Source of the DNA: CAZVFE01 sp964626405
Lineage (GTDB): Bacteria > Bacteroidota > Bacteroidia > Cytophagales > Spirosomataceae
Direction: 5' to 3'
Assembly: GCA_964626405.1 (NCBI GenBank)
Contig: CAZVFE010000036.1
Location: forward strand, 1-16,453
Length of the DNA stretch: 16,453 nt
Below, piece by piece: positions 1 to 7,502 of this stretch. The notes beneath the pieces were generated by a model. The model was not told the origin of the DNA. It saw nothing but the letters and a program-made list of their open reading frames with translations, and made no database searches. Position numbers and translations under genes: made by a program. The first letter of the stretch is position 1. Every line of letters begins with the position of its first letter.

Positions 1-8
1 TACAGTAG

Positions 9-16
9 TATTTTTG
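9..16 (+). promoter_or_regulatory. Candidate upstream -7 box (TATTTTTG)
   Basis: The octamer TATTTTTG matches the Bacteroidota -7 consensus TAnnTTTG exactly. Its -33 partner would lie before the window, so it cannot be checked. If active, it would start a transcript near base 22-25 that carries the 41-73 inverted repeat in its leader. In AT-rich DNA this match could be chance. Confidence 0.3.
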
Positions 17-40
17 TAGAGGTAAAAATTTTCACTCTTT

Positions 41-73
41 TTTAGAACATAAATATCTTTGCAATGTTCTAAA
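41..73. promoter_or_regulatory. Perfect 10-base inverted repeat around the susC -7 box (candidate operator)
   Basis: TTTAGAACAT (41-50) and ATGTTCTAAA (64-73) are exact reverse complements separated by 13 bases, with arm centres 23 bases apart (about two helical turns). The spacer contains the -7 box at 54-61. This geometry suits a dimeric regulator that would block RNA polymerase, so it is inferred to be the operator of the PUL. As RNA it would form an AT-rich stem with no U-run, which argues against a terminator. The regulator is not in the window. Confidence 0.55.
54..61 (+). promoter_or_regulatory. Candidate -7 promoter box for the PUL operon (TATCTTTG)
   Basis: TATCTTTG is an exact match to TAnnTTTG, 44 bases before the susC start codon, leaving a leader of roughly 40 bases. 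The -33 region (about 29-35, TTTTCAC) is T-rich but lacks a clear TTG, so recognition may rely on the -7 box or on an activator. It sits inside the 41-73 inverted repeat. Confidence 0.5.
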
Positions 74-105
74 TAAACTTTGAATTGTACTAACAATTAT
101 AATTT

Positions 106-3100
106 ATGAAATCTATGAATAAGAAAATTTCCTTTATTCTTACCTTAATCATTTTTTCCCTGCATACTTTAAATGCACAAAATCGATTAATAAATGGAAA
201 GATTACAGACGAAAATGGGATAGGCCTTCCAGGTGCTACTATTCAAATTAAGGGTACCAATATCGGTGTCCAATCTGATGTAGATGGAAACTATTCTATC
301 GAACCTAGTAGTGGTGCACGCACTCTTTCATTCTCCTTTGTAGGATATGAATCGAAAGAAGTTTTAATTGGAAGTCAAACTTCTATTAATATTCAATTAT
401 TACCATCTAACAATGACTTAGACGAAGTTGTAGTAATTGGTTATGGTACTCAAAAAATTACAAATGTTTCTGGAGCAATAGCTACTATTAAATCTGCAGA
501 TATTAAAAAGCTCAATCCCGTTCGTGCGGAAGATGCCCTTCAAGGTAGAGCTTCAGGAGTAACTGTGATTTCCCCAGGTTCTCCTGGTGGTAAGCCTACT
601 GTTCTAGTGCGTGGTATTCCTTCATATTCTGGGACAGATCCAGTTGTAATTGTAGATGGTTCAATTCAAACTTTAAGTGATCTTAATTCAATTTCATCTG
701 CTGATATTGAATCAATAAACGTTTTAAAAGATGCAGCTACCACAGCCATTTATGGTGTAAAAGGAGGTAATGGTGTGATTGTAGTTACTACCAAATCGGG
801 TCGTAAAAATCAAAAAACGGAATTTAATTTCTCAACATCTTATGGTATTCAACAAGTCCTAAATCAATTGGGTGTTACCAATGCTTCTGAATATTCAGCT
901 ATAATTAACGAAGGTAGTTTAGCCTCTGGAGGAAATATTAAATTTCCAGATTTAGCTTCGATTGGAGTAGGTACCAACTGGCAGGATCAGATTTTTAAAA
1001 CTCCAGCTTTTCAGACCCATACTATTTCAGCAAGGGGTGGGGCTGAGAATTTAACCTATTTTGTTTCGGGTGGATACCTTGGTCAAGGTGGTATTGTTGG
1101 CGGTTCAGATAAATCTTATTTCAATCGTTTAAATGGTACGATAAATTTAGATTTTGATTTAACTAAAAAAATTAAATTTATTGCAAATACAAGTTTTGTG
1201 AATATTAAAGGGGCGGCTGTTCCAGAAAATTCAATTAATTCCGTACTATCCAATGCAATAAATTTTGATCCTACTGCTCCAGTTTTCAATAATGTTCCCG
1301 GCAGTTATGGTACTTATGGTGTGAGTAATAATATACTTTCTGAAATATTTAATCCTCTTACTCAATTAGAAAACACACATAATTATTCCAACACGAATAA
1401 ATTATATGGAAAACTAGAATTACAATATAAAATTTTGCCGGATTTAAAATATACCGCAAGATATGGTTATACGCTAACAGACGTTACTAGTAAATCTTTC
1501 AATCCTTTGGTTTATTACGGTGAAAGCCATATTAATTCAACCTTAAATTCAGACGGTACTCCTAAAATAGGGGTTAATAACTCAGTTTATCAGGAGAAAA
1601 CAACCTATTTCAATTATACCTTTGAACAGTTTATGAATTACAATAAAACTTGGAATGATGTTCATAATTTTGATGCTATTCTAGGTATTTCATTGGCGAA
1701 GGTAACAGGAAATTCCATCAATGGGTCAAGACAAGATGTACCTTTTAATTCTTGGGATTATGCAGATATTTCTTCCGCAACAGGTACTGCCCCAAATTCA
1801 GGAATTAGTTTAGCAAATTTTAGATACGAAAGAAGAAATTTATCTTATTTCTCAAGATTTAATTATGATTATAATGAAAAATACCTAGCATCCTTTTCCG
1901 CAAGAAGAGATGGCTCTTTTGCCTTTGGTAAAAATAATAAATTTGCCAATTTTTATGCAGGATCCTTGGGTTGGGTAGTTTCTAAAGAAAATTTCTTTTC
2001 CTCAGACTTTTTTAATTATTTGAAAATTCGAGGATCTTATGGTACTACAGGAAATGAAAATGTTAATCCCCAACTTCAACAAATTTCAACGTTAGTTTAT
2101 AGCTATAATTTAGGACAAAATGCAGGCTATACCTTCGGAGATTTACCAACTTCCATCGGTGCAACTGTTGCCTCATTTAAGAATGATAATTTAGGCTGGG
2201 AGAAACAAACCCAAGCGAATGCTGGTTTCGATCTGGACTTTTTAGATAGTAAATTTAGTCTAACAGCAGATTATTTTGAAAAGCGAATAAGTGGATTATT
2301 ATTTACTCCTTCCTTATCACTTTACCTAGGTACAGCAGCGGCTCCAAGTGCTAATATTGGTACAACAAAAACCAGCGGTTTCGACTTAAATTTTGGCTAT
2401 AATAACCGTTTGGGAGAAAATTGGTCTATCCGTACCAATATTACTCTAACACATGCCAAAAACCTGGTAACAAATACCAATAATGGAATCATTCAAGGAG
2501 GTTATTATGGAATCCCTAGCCAGTCAGTTACTAGATTTGAAGCGGGGTATTCTCCAGGTTATTTCTTTGGATATAAAACAGCAGGACTATTCCAAACTAT
2601 GGAAGAAATAAATGCCTCTCCAACGCAGCCAAATGCTCAGCCAGGGGATATTAAATATGTGGATATTAATGGAGACGGAGTAATAAATGATCAGGATAGA
2701 ACTAAAATTGGGGATCCTTTCCCTCAGTTTACAATTGGTCATAGTTTAAATATTACCTTCAAAAATTTTGATTTATCTACTTTCCTTTATGCATCTATTG
2801 GAAATGATATTTATAGAGCTTACGAAAGAAATCTAGCAATGACAAATAAACCTAGGTCAGTATTGGCAAGATGGACAGGACCGGGTTCTACAAATGATGC
2901 TCGTTACCCACGATATAGTTTTGTAGATGGAAATAATAATACAAGAGCATCTGATAGATATGTTGAGGATGGATCCTTTTTGAAAATTAAAAATATTCAA
3001 TTAGGATATACCCTGCCAGCAAAATTATTGGCAAATAAATCAATCTCCTCATTGAGAGTTTTCGCTCAAGTGAAAAATGCCTATACCTTCACAAAATATT

Positions 3101-3207
3101 CAGGCTTAGATCCTGAAATCGCGGGGGGTATTTTGGATTCTGGAGTTGATAGAGCCTCTTATCCTCAAGCTCGCACATTTTTAATTGGTTTAGATATCAG
3201 ATTTTAA
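106..3207 (+). CDS. susC: SusC-like TonB-dependent outer-membrane glycan transporter
   Basis: Outer-membrane barrel that, with the SusD-like protein encoded next, imports oligosaccharides into the periplasm using TonB energy. The 1033 residues are a usual SusC length. In order: a signal peptide (residues 1-24, ending LNA-Q), a carboxypeptidase-D-like regulatory domain (about 28-100, with LPGATIQIKGT and SDVDGNYSI), a TonB-box-like segment DEVVVIGYGTQK (106-117), a plug domain (about 118-232, with DALQGRASGV, VLVRG and ATTAIYGVKGGNGVIVVTTK), then the barrel ending in FLIGLDIRF with the terminal aromatic typical of such proteins. A second start at codon 4 (base 115) is equally plausible. It leads the PUL, 18 bases before susD. 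Substrate is inferred from the GH16 neighbours as a beta-1,3-glucan such as laminarin; the receptor itself does not reveal it. Confidence 0.96.
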   Translation: MKSMNKKISFILTLIIFSLHTLNAQNRLINGKITDENGIGLPGATIQIKGTNIGVQSDVDGNYSIEPSSGARTLSFSFVGYESKEVLIGSQTSINIQLLPSNNDLDEVVVIGYGTQKITNVSGAIATIKSADIKKLNPVRAEDALQGRASGVTVISPGSPGGKPTVLVRGIPSYSGTDPVVIVDGSIQTLSDLNSISSADIESINVLKDAATTAIYGVKGGNGVIVVTTKSGRKNQKTEFNFSTSYGIQQVLNQLGVTNASEYSAIINEGSLASGGNIKFPDLASIGVGTNWQDQIFKTPAFQTHTISARGGAENLTYFVSGGYLGQGGIVGGSDKSYFNRLNGTINLDFDLTKKIKFIANTSFVNIKGAAVPENSINSVLSNAINFDPTAPVFNNVPGSYGTYGVSNNILSEIFNPLTQLENTHNYSNTNKLYGKLELQYKILPDLKYTARYGYTLTDVTSKSFNPLVYYGESHINSTLNSDGTPKIGVNNSVYQEKTTYFNYTFEQFMNYNKTWNDVHNFDAILGISLAKVTGNSINGSRQDVPFNSWDYADISSATGTAPNSGISLANFRYERRNLSYFSRFNYDYNEKYLASFSARRDGSFAFGKNNKFANFYAGSLGWVVSKENFFSSDFFNYLKIRGSYGTTGNENVNPQLQQISTLVYSYNLGQNAGYTFGDLPTSIGATVASFKNDNLGWEKQTQANAGFDLDFLDSKFSLTADYFEKRISGLLFTPSLSLYLGTAAAPSANIGTTKTSGFDLNFGYNNRLGENWSIRTNITLTHAKNLVTNTNNGIIQGGYYGIPSQSVTRFEAGYSPGYFFGYKTAGLFQTMEEINASPTQPNAQPGDIKYVDINGDGVINDQDRTKIGDPFPQFTIGHSLNITFKNFDLSTFLYASIGNDIYRAYERNLAMTNKPRSVLARWTGPGSTNDARYPRYSFVDGNNNTRASDRYVEDGSFLKIKNIQLGYTLPAKLLANKSISSLRVFAQVKNAYTFTKYSGLDPEIAGGILDSGVDRASYPQARTFLIGLDIRF

Positions 3208-3225
3208 TAAAAATTAATTCAGAAA

Positions 3226-4704
3226 ATGAAAAATTTAAAAAATATATTGAGTGTTTTGTTCCTAACAGTTTTAGGATCCTCATGTAGTGATTTTGTGAAT
3301 TATGACCCTAAGGAAAATTTCCAAATTACAGCCGATGATTATCTAAAAACATCAGATGATTATCAAAAAATGGTTATTGCATGCTATTCTCCTATGCAAT
3401 GGTTATGGCAACTTCAGGTAATAGGAGATGTTGCTTCAGATAATTCTGTTTCCGGTGGAGAAAACGCAACGGACCAATTAGGATTTCAACAAATAGATGA
3501 TTTTCAAATCACTCCGGTAAATTCTTACCTTACTGAAGCTTGGAAATCTTGCTATGAAGGAATCAATCGTGTTAATTATTTAGTTGAAAATCATGATAAA
3601 TTAGACTTTACAGGAAAAGAAGCTTTATACGGACAAATATATTTCTTGAGAGCTTATTATTATTTCAACTTGGTTAGAAATTTTGGAGATGTTCCCTTAT
3701 TTACAGAAAAACGTTTAGGGGTTTCAGATTCTCGTACATTATCTAGAAGTCCGAAATCAGAAGTTTACGCACAAATTGAAAAAGATTTATTAGCTGCGAT
3801 TGAGGTTCTGCCATTAACGAATCCTGAAAAAGGTCGTGTAACAAAGTATGCAGCTCATGCATTATTAGGAAAGGTATATTTATATGAAGAAAAATTCTCT
3901 GAGGCGGCAGATATTTTAGAACCTGTAATTAATGGTCCATTCAGCCTAGTAAGTAATTTCGGAAATATCTTTTTAGCAGCAGGTGAGAATGGTTCAGAGT
4001 CAGTTTTTGAAGTCCAATATTCAAATATTAGTCCATTCTATGATTGGTCTAATCCTGGTAGAGGCCAAGGAAATCTTGCTGTTCAGGTTTGTGGTATTAG
4101 AAATATAACGGGTTCAAGTCCTTATGCACAAGGTTGGAGTACCAATCTTCCAACACAAGATTTAAAAAATGCATATGAGTCTGGGGATACTAGAAAGGAT
4201 GTTACTGTATTGGATATTGATGCCTATATTGCAGCAAATCCTAGTTTCAATATTACTTATCAGGTAGCACCTTATAAAAATACTGGTTTATATAATCAAA
4301 AATACCTTCCAAGAAAAGGTGAAACATCCGGACAGTTGGAATTGAACTATCTTAATAATTTTAGAGCGATTCGCCTTGCAGATGTATTATTAATGGCAGC
4401 TGAGGCAAATAATAGAAAAGCTAGTCCGAATGATTCAAAAGCCCAAGAATATTTAAACAGAGTAAGACAAAGAGCATTCGGGGACAATAACCATAATATT
4501 ACTTCTACTGGCGAGGCACTAAAGCAGGCAATCTGGAAAGAGCGTAGATTAGAATTAGCCATGGAGGGTGATCGATTCTATGATTTAGTTAGAACCGGAC
4601 AAACAACAATACTCTCAGGTTTTGAAGTAGGGAAAAATGAGGTTTTCCCAATTCCTCAGCAGGAAATAGATGCCTCTGATTTAACTCAAAATCCAGGTTA
4701 TTAA
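3226..4704 (+). CDS. susD: SusD/RagB-like surface glycan-binding lipoprotein
   Basis: Surface lipoprotein that caps the SusC barrel and delivers bound glycan to it. The signal peptide ends in a lipobox LGSSC with the lipidated cysteine at residue 20. The middle (about 120-260) holds the TPR-like helices of the family, including LYGQIYFLRAYYYFNLVRNF and KYAAHALLGKVYLYEEKFSE. The C-terminal family signature ERRLELAMEGDRFYDLVR lies at 439-456, and the protein ends with the common FPIPQQEIDASDLTQNPGY-type tail. The 492-residue length is normal. It starts 18 bases after susC and ends 21 bases before the next lipoprotein gene, so it is co-transcribed. Family assignment is firm; ligand specificity is inferred from context. 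Confidence 0.96.
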   Translation: MKNLKNILSVLFLTVLGSSCSDFVNYDPKENFQITADDYLKTSDDYQKMVIACYSPMQWLWQLQVIGDVASDNSVSGGENATDQLGFQQIDDFQITPVNSYLTEAWKSCYEGINRVNYLVENHDKLDFTGKEALYGQIYFLRAYYYFNLVRNFGDVPLFTEKRLGVSDSRTLSRSPKSEVYAQIEKDLLAAIEVLPLTNPEKGRVTKYAAHALLGKVYLYEEKFSEAADILEPVINGPFSLVSNFGNIFLAAGENGSESVFEVQYSNISPFYDWSNPGRGQGNLAVQVCGIRNITGSSPYAQGWSTNLPTQDLKNAYESGDTRKDVTVLDIDAYIAANPSFNITYQVAPYKNTGLYNQKYLPRKGETSGQLELNYLNNFRAIRLADVLLMAAEANNRKASPNDSKAQEYLNRVRQRAFGDNNHNITSTGEALKQAIWKERRLELAMEGDRFYDLVRTGQTTILSGFEVGKNEVFPIPQQEIDASDLTQNPGY

Positions 4705-4725
4705 TCCATTAAATCACTTAGAAAT

Positions 4726-6597
4726 ATGAAAAATATTAAATATTATTTAGGATTTTCAATTTTATTGATGGCCCTGGTGGGTTGTCAGAAGGATTTCTTT
4801 CAAGATATTTCCTTTGTAAATTCTGGTACAGCTCCTGATAAATTATCTGCACTTTTTACCATTGCTCAAGATAATACAGGAAATGTCAAAATTACTCCAA
4901 ATGGTGAGGGCGCAACTAATTTTGATGTAAGTTTTGGAGATAATACTCCAACCTCGGCTACTGTTGAAGCCGGACAATCCGTATCACATAAATATGCAGA
5001 AGGGGTATATACTGTAAAACTTACTGGATATTCTTCAAATGCAAAAGTAACAGAGGCGGATCAGGAATTAACCGTATCCTTTAAGGCACCAGAAAATCTT
5101 GAAGCGAATATAGAGATAGATAATGGAAATAGTTTCCAGGTAAATGTTTCCGCTACTGCTGATTATGAAACCTTTTTTCAAGTTTATTTCGGAGAAGATC
5201 CAAATGAAACTCCTGTAAATTTTAATGAAGGACAAACTGTTAATCATGTTTACCAAAATGTAGGAACTTATTCCGTAAGAGTGGTGGCTTTGAGTGGTGG
5301 ACAAGCAACTTCAAGTATTACAAAAGAGGTAACAATTTCCAATCCTATATTATTGCCATTGGATTTTGAGGGCCCAGCAAATACCTATTCTTTCACGAAT
5401 TTTGATGGCGGGGTAATTACAATTATTAATAATCCACAAAAAACAGGATTAAATACAAGTAACCAAGTGGCGAAGATGGTGAAAAATGCAGGACAAACTT
5501 GGGGAGGAAGTTTAATTCAATTAGATCAGGCAATAGATTTTAGTTCGAATAAAATCTTTAGAATGAAAGTATTTTCTCCAAGAGTAGGAGCGAAAGTATT
5601 GTTGAAGGTTGAGAACGCAACTAATTCAGGAATTAATTTTGAAAAAGAAGTATTAACAACTAAGGCAAATGAATGGGAGGATTTAGCTTTTGATTATTCA
5701 CTAATTAACACGGCAAATTCTTATCATAAAATTGTTTTGATTTTTGATAATGGAACAGCTGGAGATGGTTCTGCTAATTATACTTGGCTTATAGATGATA
5801 TTAGACAAACCAATGTATTACCTTCCAATCAATTGAGTTTACCAGTTACATTTGATAATTCTAATGTGATTTATAATCCAGTAGATTTTGGTAATGCATC
5901 AACCGTATTAGTCAATGATCCAGTCAATTCAAGTAATAAGGTTTTAAAGACTACGAAGCCTTCTGGTGCTGAAACCTGGGCAGGTACTACATTAGGTGCT
6001 GGCGTAGGATTTTCTAGTCCGTTTGCCTTCGCTTCTGGAAATGCAACAATGACAGTACGTGTTTATTCTCCGGCAGCTGGATTAACTGTAAAATTAAAGG
6101 CGGAAGATCATTCAGATAATACAAAATCAGTTGAAACGGATGCTGTTACAACCAAGGCAAATGCTTGGGAGACCCTTACTTTTGATTTTACCAATCATTC
6201 TTCAGGAACATCTGCCTTAAATACCAATTATACCTATGATATAGTTTCTATTTTCTTTGATTTTGGAACAGCAGGCTCCGGAAAAGTATTTTATTGGGAT
6301 GATGTAAACCTTGTCAATAATTCTATAAATCAAAGTTTGACCATTCCTTTNNNNNNNNNNNNNNNNNNNNNNNNNNNNNNNNNNNNNNNNNNNNNNNNNN
6401 NNNNNNNNNNNNNNNNNNNNNNNNNNNNNNNNNNNNNNNNNNNNNNNNNNAATCAATGGGAAGATTTAACCTTTGATTTTTCAGGAATTAATAAAACGAA
6501 ATCCTATCAGAAAGTAGTCATAATATGTGATTTAGGAACAGTAGGAGATGGAAGTGCAAACTTTACTTATTTATTAGACAATATCACCCTTAAATAA
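4726..6597 (+). CDS. PKD/beta-sandwich multi-module lipoprotein, probable surface glycan-binding protein (contains assembly gap)
   Basis: Probable surface glycan-binding protein of the PUL. The lipobox is LVGC (cysteine 20), followed by QKD, which resembles the Lys-acidic surface-export signal described in Capnocytophaga lipoproteins. Two PKD-like domains follow (about 42-118, with VSFGD, and a more diverged one about 125-205, with VYFGEDPNE), then three modules of about 150 residues (210-359, 372-527 and 540-620). Each module has a conserved DF/DN opening, TW(A/G)G, a VFSPxxGxKVLLK-type strand, WE(D/T)L(A/T)FD and a closing (D/N)(D/N)I, like a carbohydrate-binding jelly roll. Residues 542-575 are unknown because of 100 N, and by comparison with intact modules about 69 further residues are missing, predicting about 692 in total. 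The reading frame is preserved on both sides. Glycan binding is inferred from position and fold pattern, with no family match claimed. Confidence 0.85.
   Translation: MKNIKYYLGFSILLMALVGCQKDFFQDISFVNSGTAPDKLSALFTIAQDNTGNVKITPNGEGATNFDVSFGDNTPTSATVEAGQSVSHKYAEGVYTVKLTGYSSNAKVTEADQELTVSFKAPENLEANIEIDNGNSFQVNVSATADYETFFQVYFGEDPNETPVNFNEGQTVNHVYQNVGTYSVRVVALSGGQATSSITKEVTISNPILLPLDFEGPANTYSFTNFDGGVITIINNPQKTGLNTSNQVAKMVKNAGQTWGGSLIQLDQAIDFSSNKIFRMKVFSPRVGAKVLLKVENATNSGINFEKEVLTTKANEWEDLAFDYSLINTANSYHKIVLIFDNGTAGDGSANYTWLIDDIRQTNVLPSNQLSLPVTFDNSNVIYNPVDFGNASTVLVNDPVNSSNKVLKTTKPSGAETWAGTTLGAGVGFSSPFAFASGNATMTVRVYSPAAGLTVKLKAEDHSDNTKSVETDAVTTKANAWETLTFDFTNHSSGTSALNTNYTYDIVSIFFDFGTAGSGKVFYWDDVNLVNNSINQSLTIPXXXXXXXXXXXXXXXXXXXXXXXXXXXXXXXXXXNQWEDLTFDFSGINKTKSYQKVVIICDLGTVGDGSANFTYLLDNITLK
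5353..5802 (+). repeat. Beta-sandwich module 1 (150 codons) of the large PKD lipoprotein
   Basis: Residues 210-359. It shares long identical blocks with the C-terminal module at 9789-10238, for example VGAKVLLKVEN, INFEKEV and TTKANEWEDL, and has exactly the same length of 150 codons. The two are clearly related by a fairly recent duplication or exchange. Confidence 0.85.
5839..6306 (+). repeat. Beta-sandwich module 2 (diverged copy)
   Basis: Residues 372-527. It keeps the same landmarks (LPVTFDN opening, ETWAGTTL, VRVYSPAAGLTVKLKAE, TTKANAWETLTFDF, closing WDDV) but is clearly more diverged than module 1, so it probably arose earlier or binds differently. Confidence 0.75.
6343..6585 (+). 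repeat. Beta-sandwich module 3, interrupted by the N run
   Basis: Only the first two codons (I-P) and the last third (from NQWEDLTFDFSG) are readable. The readable end is closest to the 9789-10238 module: 37 of 48 residues to the stop are identical, and bases 6455-6488 match 10108-10141 exactly (34 bases). With a 307-base insert in place of the N run, the module would be exactly 150 codons. Confidence 0.7.
6351..6450. other. Assembly gap (100 N)
   Basis: Exactly 100 N, the conventional placeholder for a scaffold gap of unknown length. It lies inside repeat module 3, where short-read assembly would be confused by near-identical copies. Intact copies have 307 bases between the equivalent flanks (5361-5667 and 9797-10103). 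Both 307 and 100 leave remainder 1 on division by 3, so the frame is kept either way. Confidence 0.98.
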
Positions 6598-6599
6598 GC

Positions 6600-7502
6600 A
6601 TGAAAATTATGAAAAAGCATTTAAAATATTTGTTTGTAACATTTTTAATAGGGGGTATTGGCCTATTTTCTTGTGCCCCTGAGGAATATTCTTTTGGAGA
6701 CTTAGTTACTCCAACAGAATTAAGTTTAAATGCTGCAGTGGTAGGACAAACCAATGCGGCACCTGGGGGGGATGGTAGTGGAAAAGTTACTATTTCTACC
6801 TCTGCAAAAAATGCAATTACTTATAAGGTAGACTTCGGTGATGGGAATGTTCAAATGGTGCCCGAAGGAAGTATTGAATATAAATATTCCACTCCAGGAT
6901 TTGGAGATTATACCATAACAGTAACAGCTGTTGGTACGGGAGGAGTAACATCTGTAATTAGTACCAATGTTCGTGTATTTGTATCGTTCAATGTGCCACC
7001 AACTATATTAGAAAATCTAACTGGCGGATCGTCTAAAATTTGGATAATTGATCCATCTGTTTCAGGACATGTTGGGGTAGGACAAGCAGATTTATTCTGG
7101 AGTAATTATTATTCAGCAGCACCAAACGAAAGGCAGCCATTCTTGTATGATGATGAGGTAAAATTTGAGGTAATTGATGGAAATGTAAATATGACAGTAG
7201 ATAATAAAGGAACTACTTCGATTATTGCTGCAGCAACTGCTTTTTATGGATTCTCAGGACCAGATGGTGGTTATGCATTGGATACAGAAGGCAGGAAAGT
7301 TTTAGCCTTTTCAGATGCTACTTCAGGATCAACACCTGATGTATCTACCCAGATTCAATTTACAGTACCTGGCAATGGAATCATTTGTTTTGGTACAGGA
7401 GGAAAAACATATGAAATAATTGAAATTACATCAACTAGTATGACGCTAAGAAATATTGGAATAGATGGTTTAGCATGGTATCAAAAGTTAAAGGTTAAAT
7501 AA
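6600..7502 (+). CDS. PKD-domain lipoprotein, probable surface glycan-binding protein
   Basis: Probable surface glycan-binding lipoprotein of the PUL. The signal peptide ends in lipobox LFSC (cysteine 25), followed by APEE. A PKD-like domain occupies about 38-128 (GSGKVTISTSAKNAITY, VDFGDG, then DYTITVTAVG). The C-terminal half (about 136-300) opens with LTGGSSKIWIID and contains SGHVGVG, YSAAPNE and LYDDEVKFEV. I recognise this pattern as one that recurs behind PKD domains in Bacteroidota lipoproteins of PULs. No catalytic motif is visible. A second start at codon 4 (base 6609) would give an equally good signal peptide. It begins 2 bases after the previous stop and overlaps the next gene by one base (TAATG), so translation is probably coupled to the GH16 gene. 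Function is inferred from context. Confidence 0.85.
   Translation: MKIMKKHLKYLFVTFLIGGIGLFSCAPEEYSFGDLVTPTELSLNAAVVGQTNAAPGGDGSGKVTISTSAKNAITYKVDFGDGNVQMVPEGSIEYKYSTPGFGDYTITVTAVGTGGVTSVISTNVRVFVSFNVPPTILENLTGGSSKIWIIDPSVSGHVGVGQADLFWSNYYSAAPNERQPFLYDDEVKFEVIDGNVNMTVDNKGTTSIIAAATAFYGFSGPDGGYALDTEGRKVLAFSDATSGSTPDVSTQIQFTVPGNGIICFGTGGKTYEIIEITSTSMTLRNIGIDGLAWYQKLKVK

Noticed and set aside
74..82. TAAACTTTG as a third -7 box
   Set aside because: It has three rather than two bases between TA and TTTG, and lies downstream of a better match.
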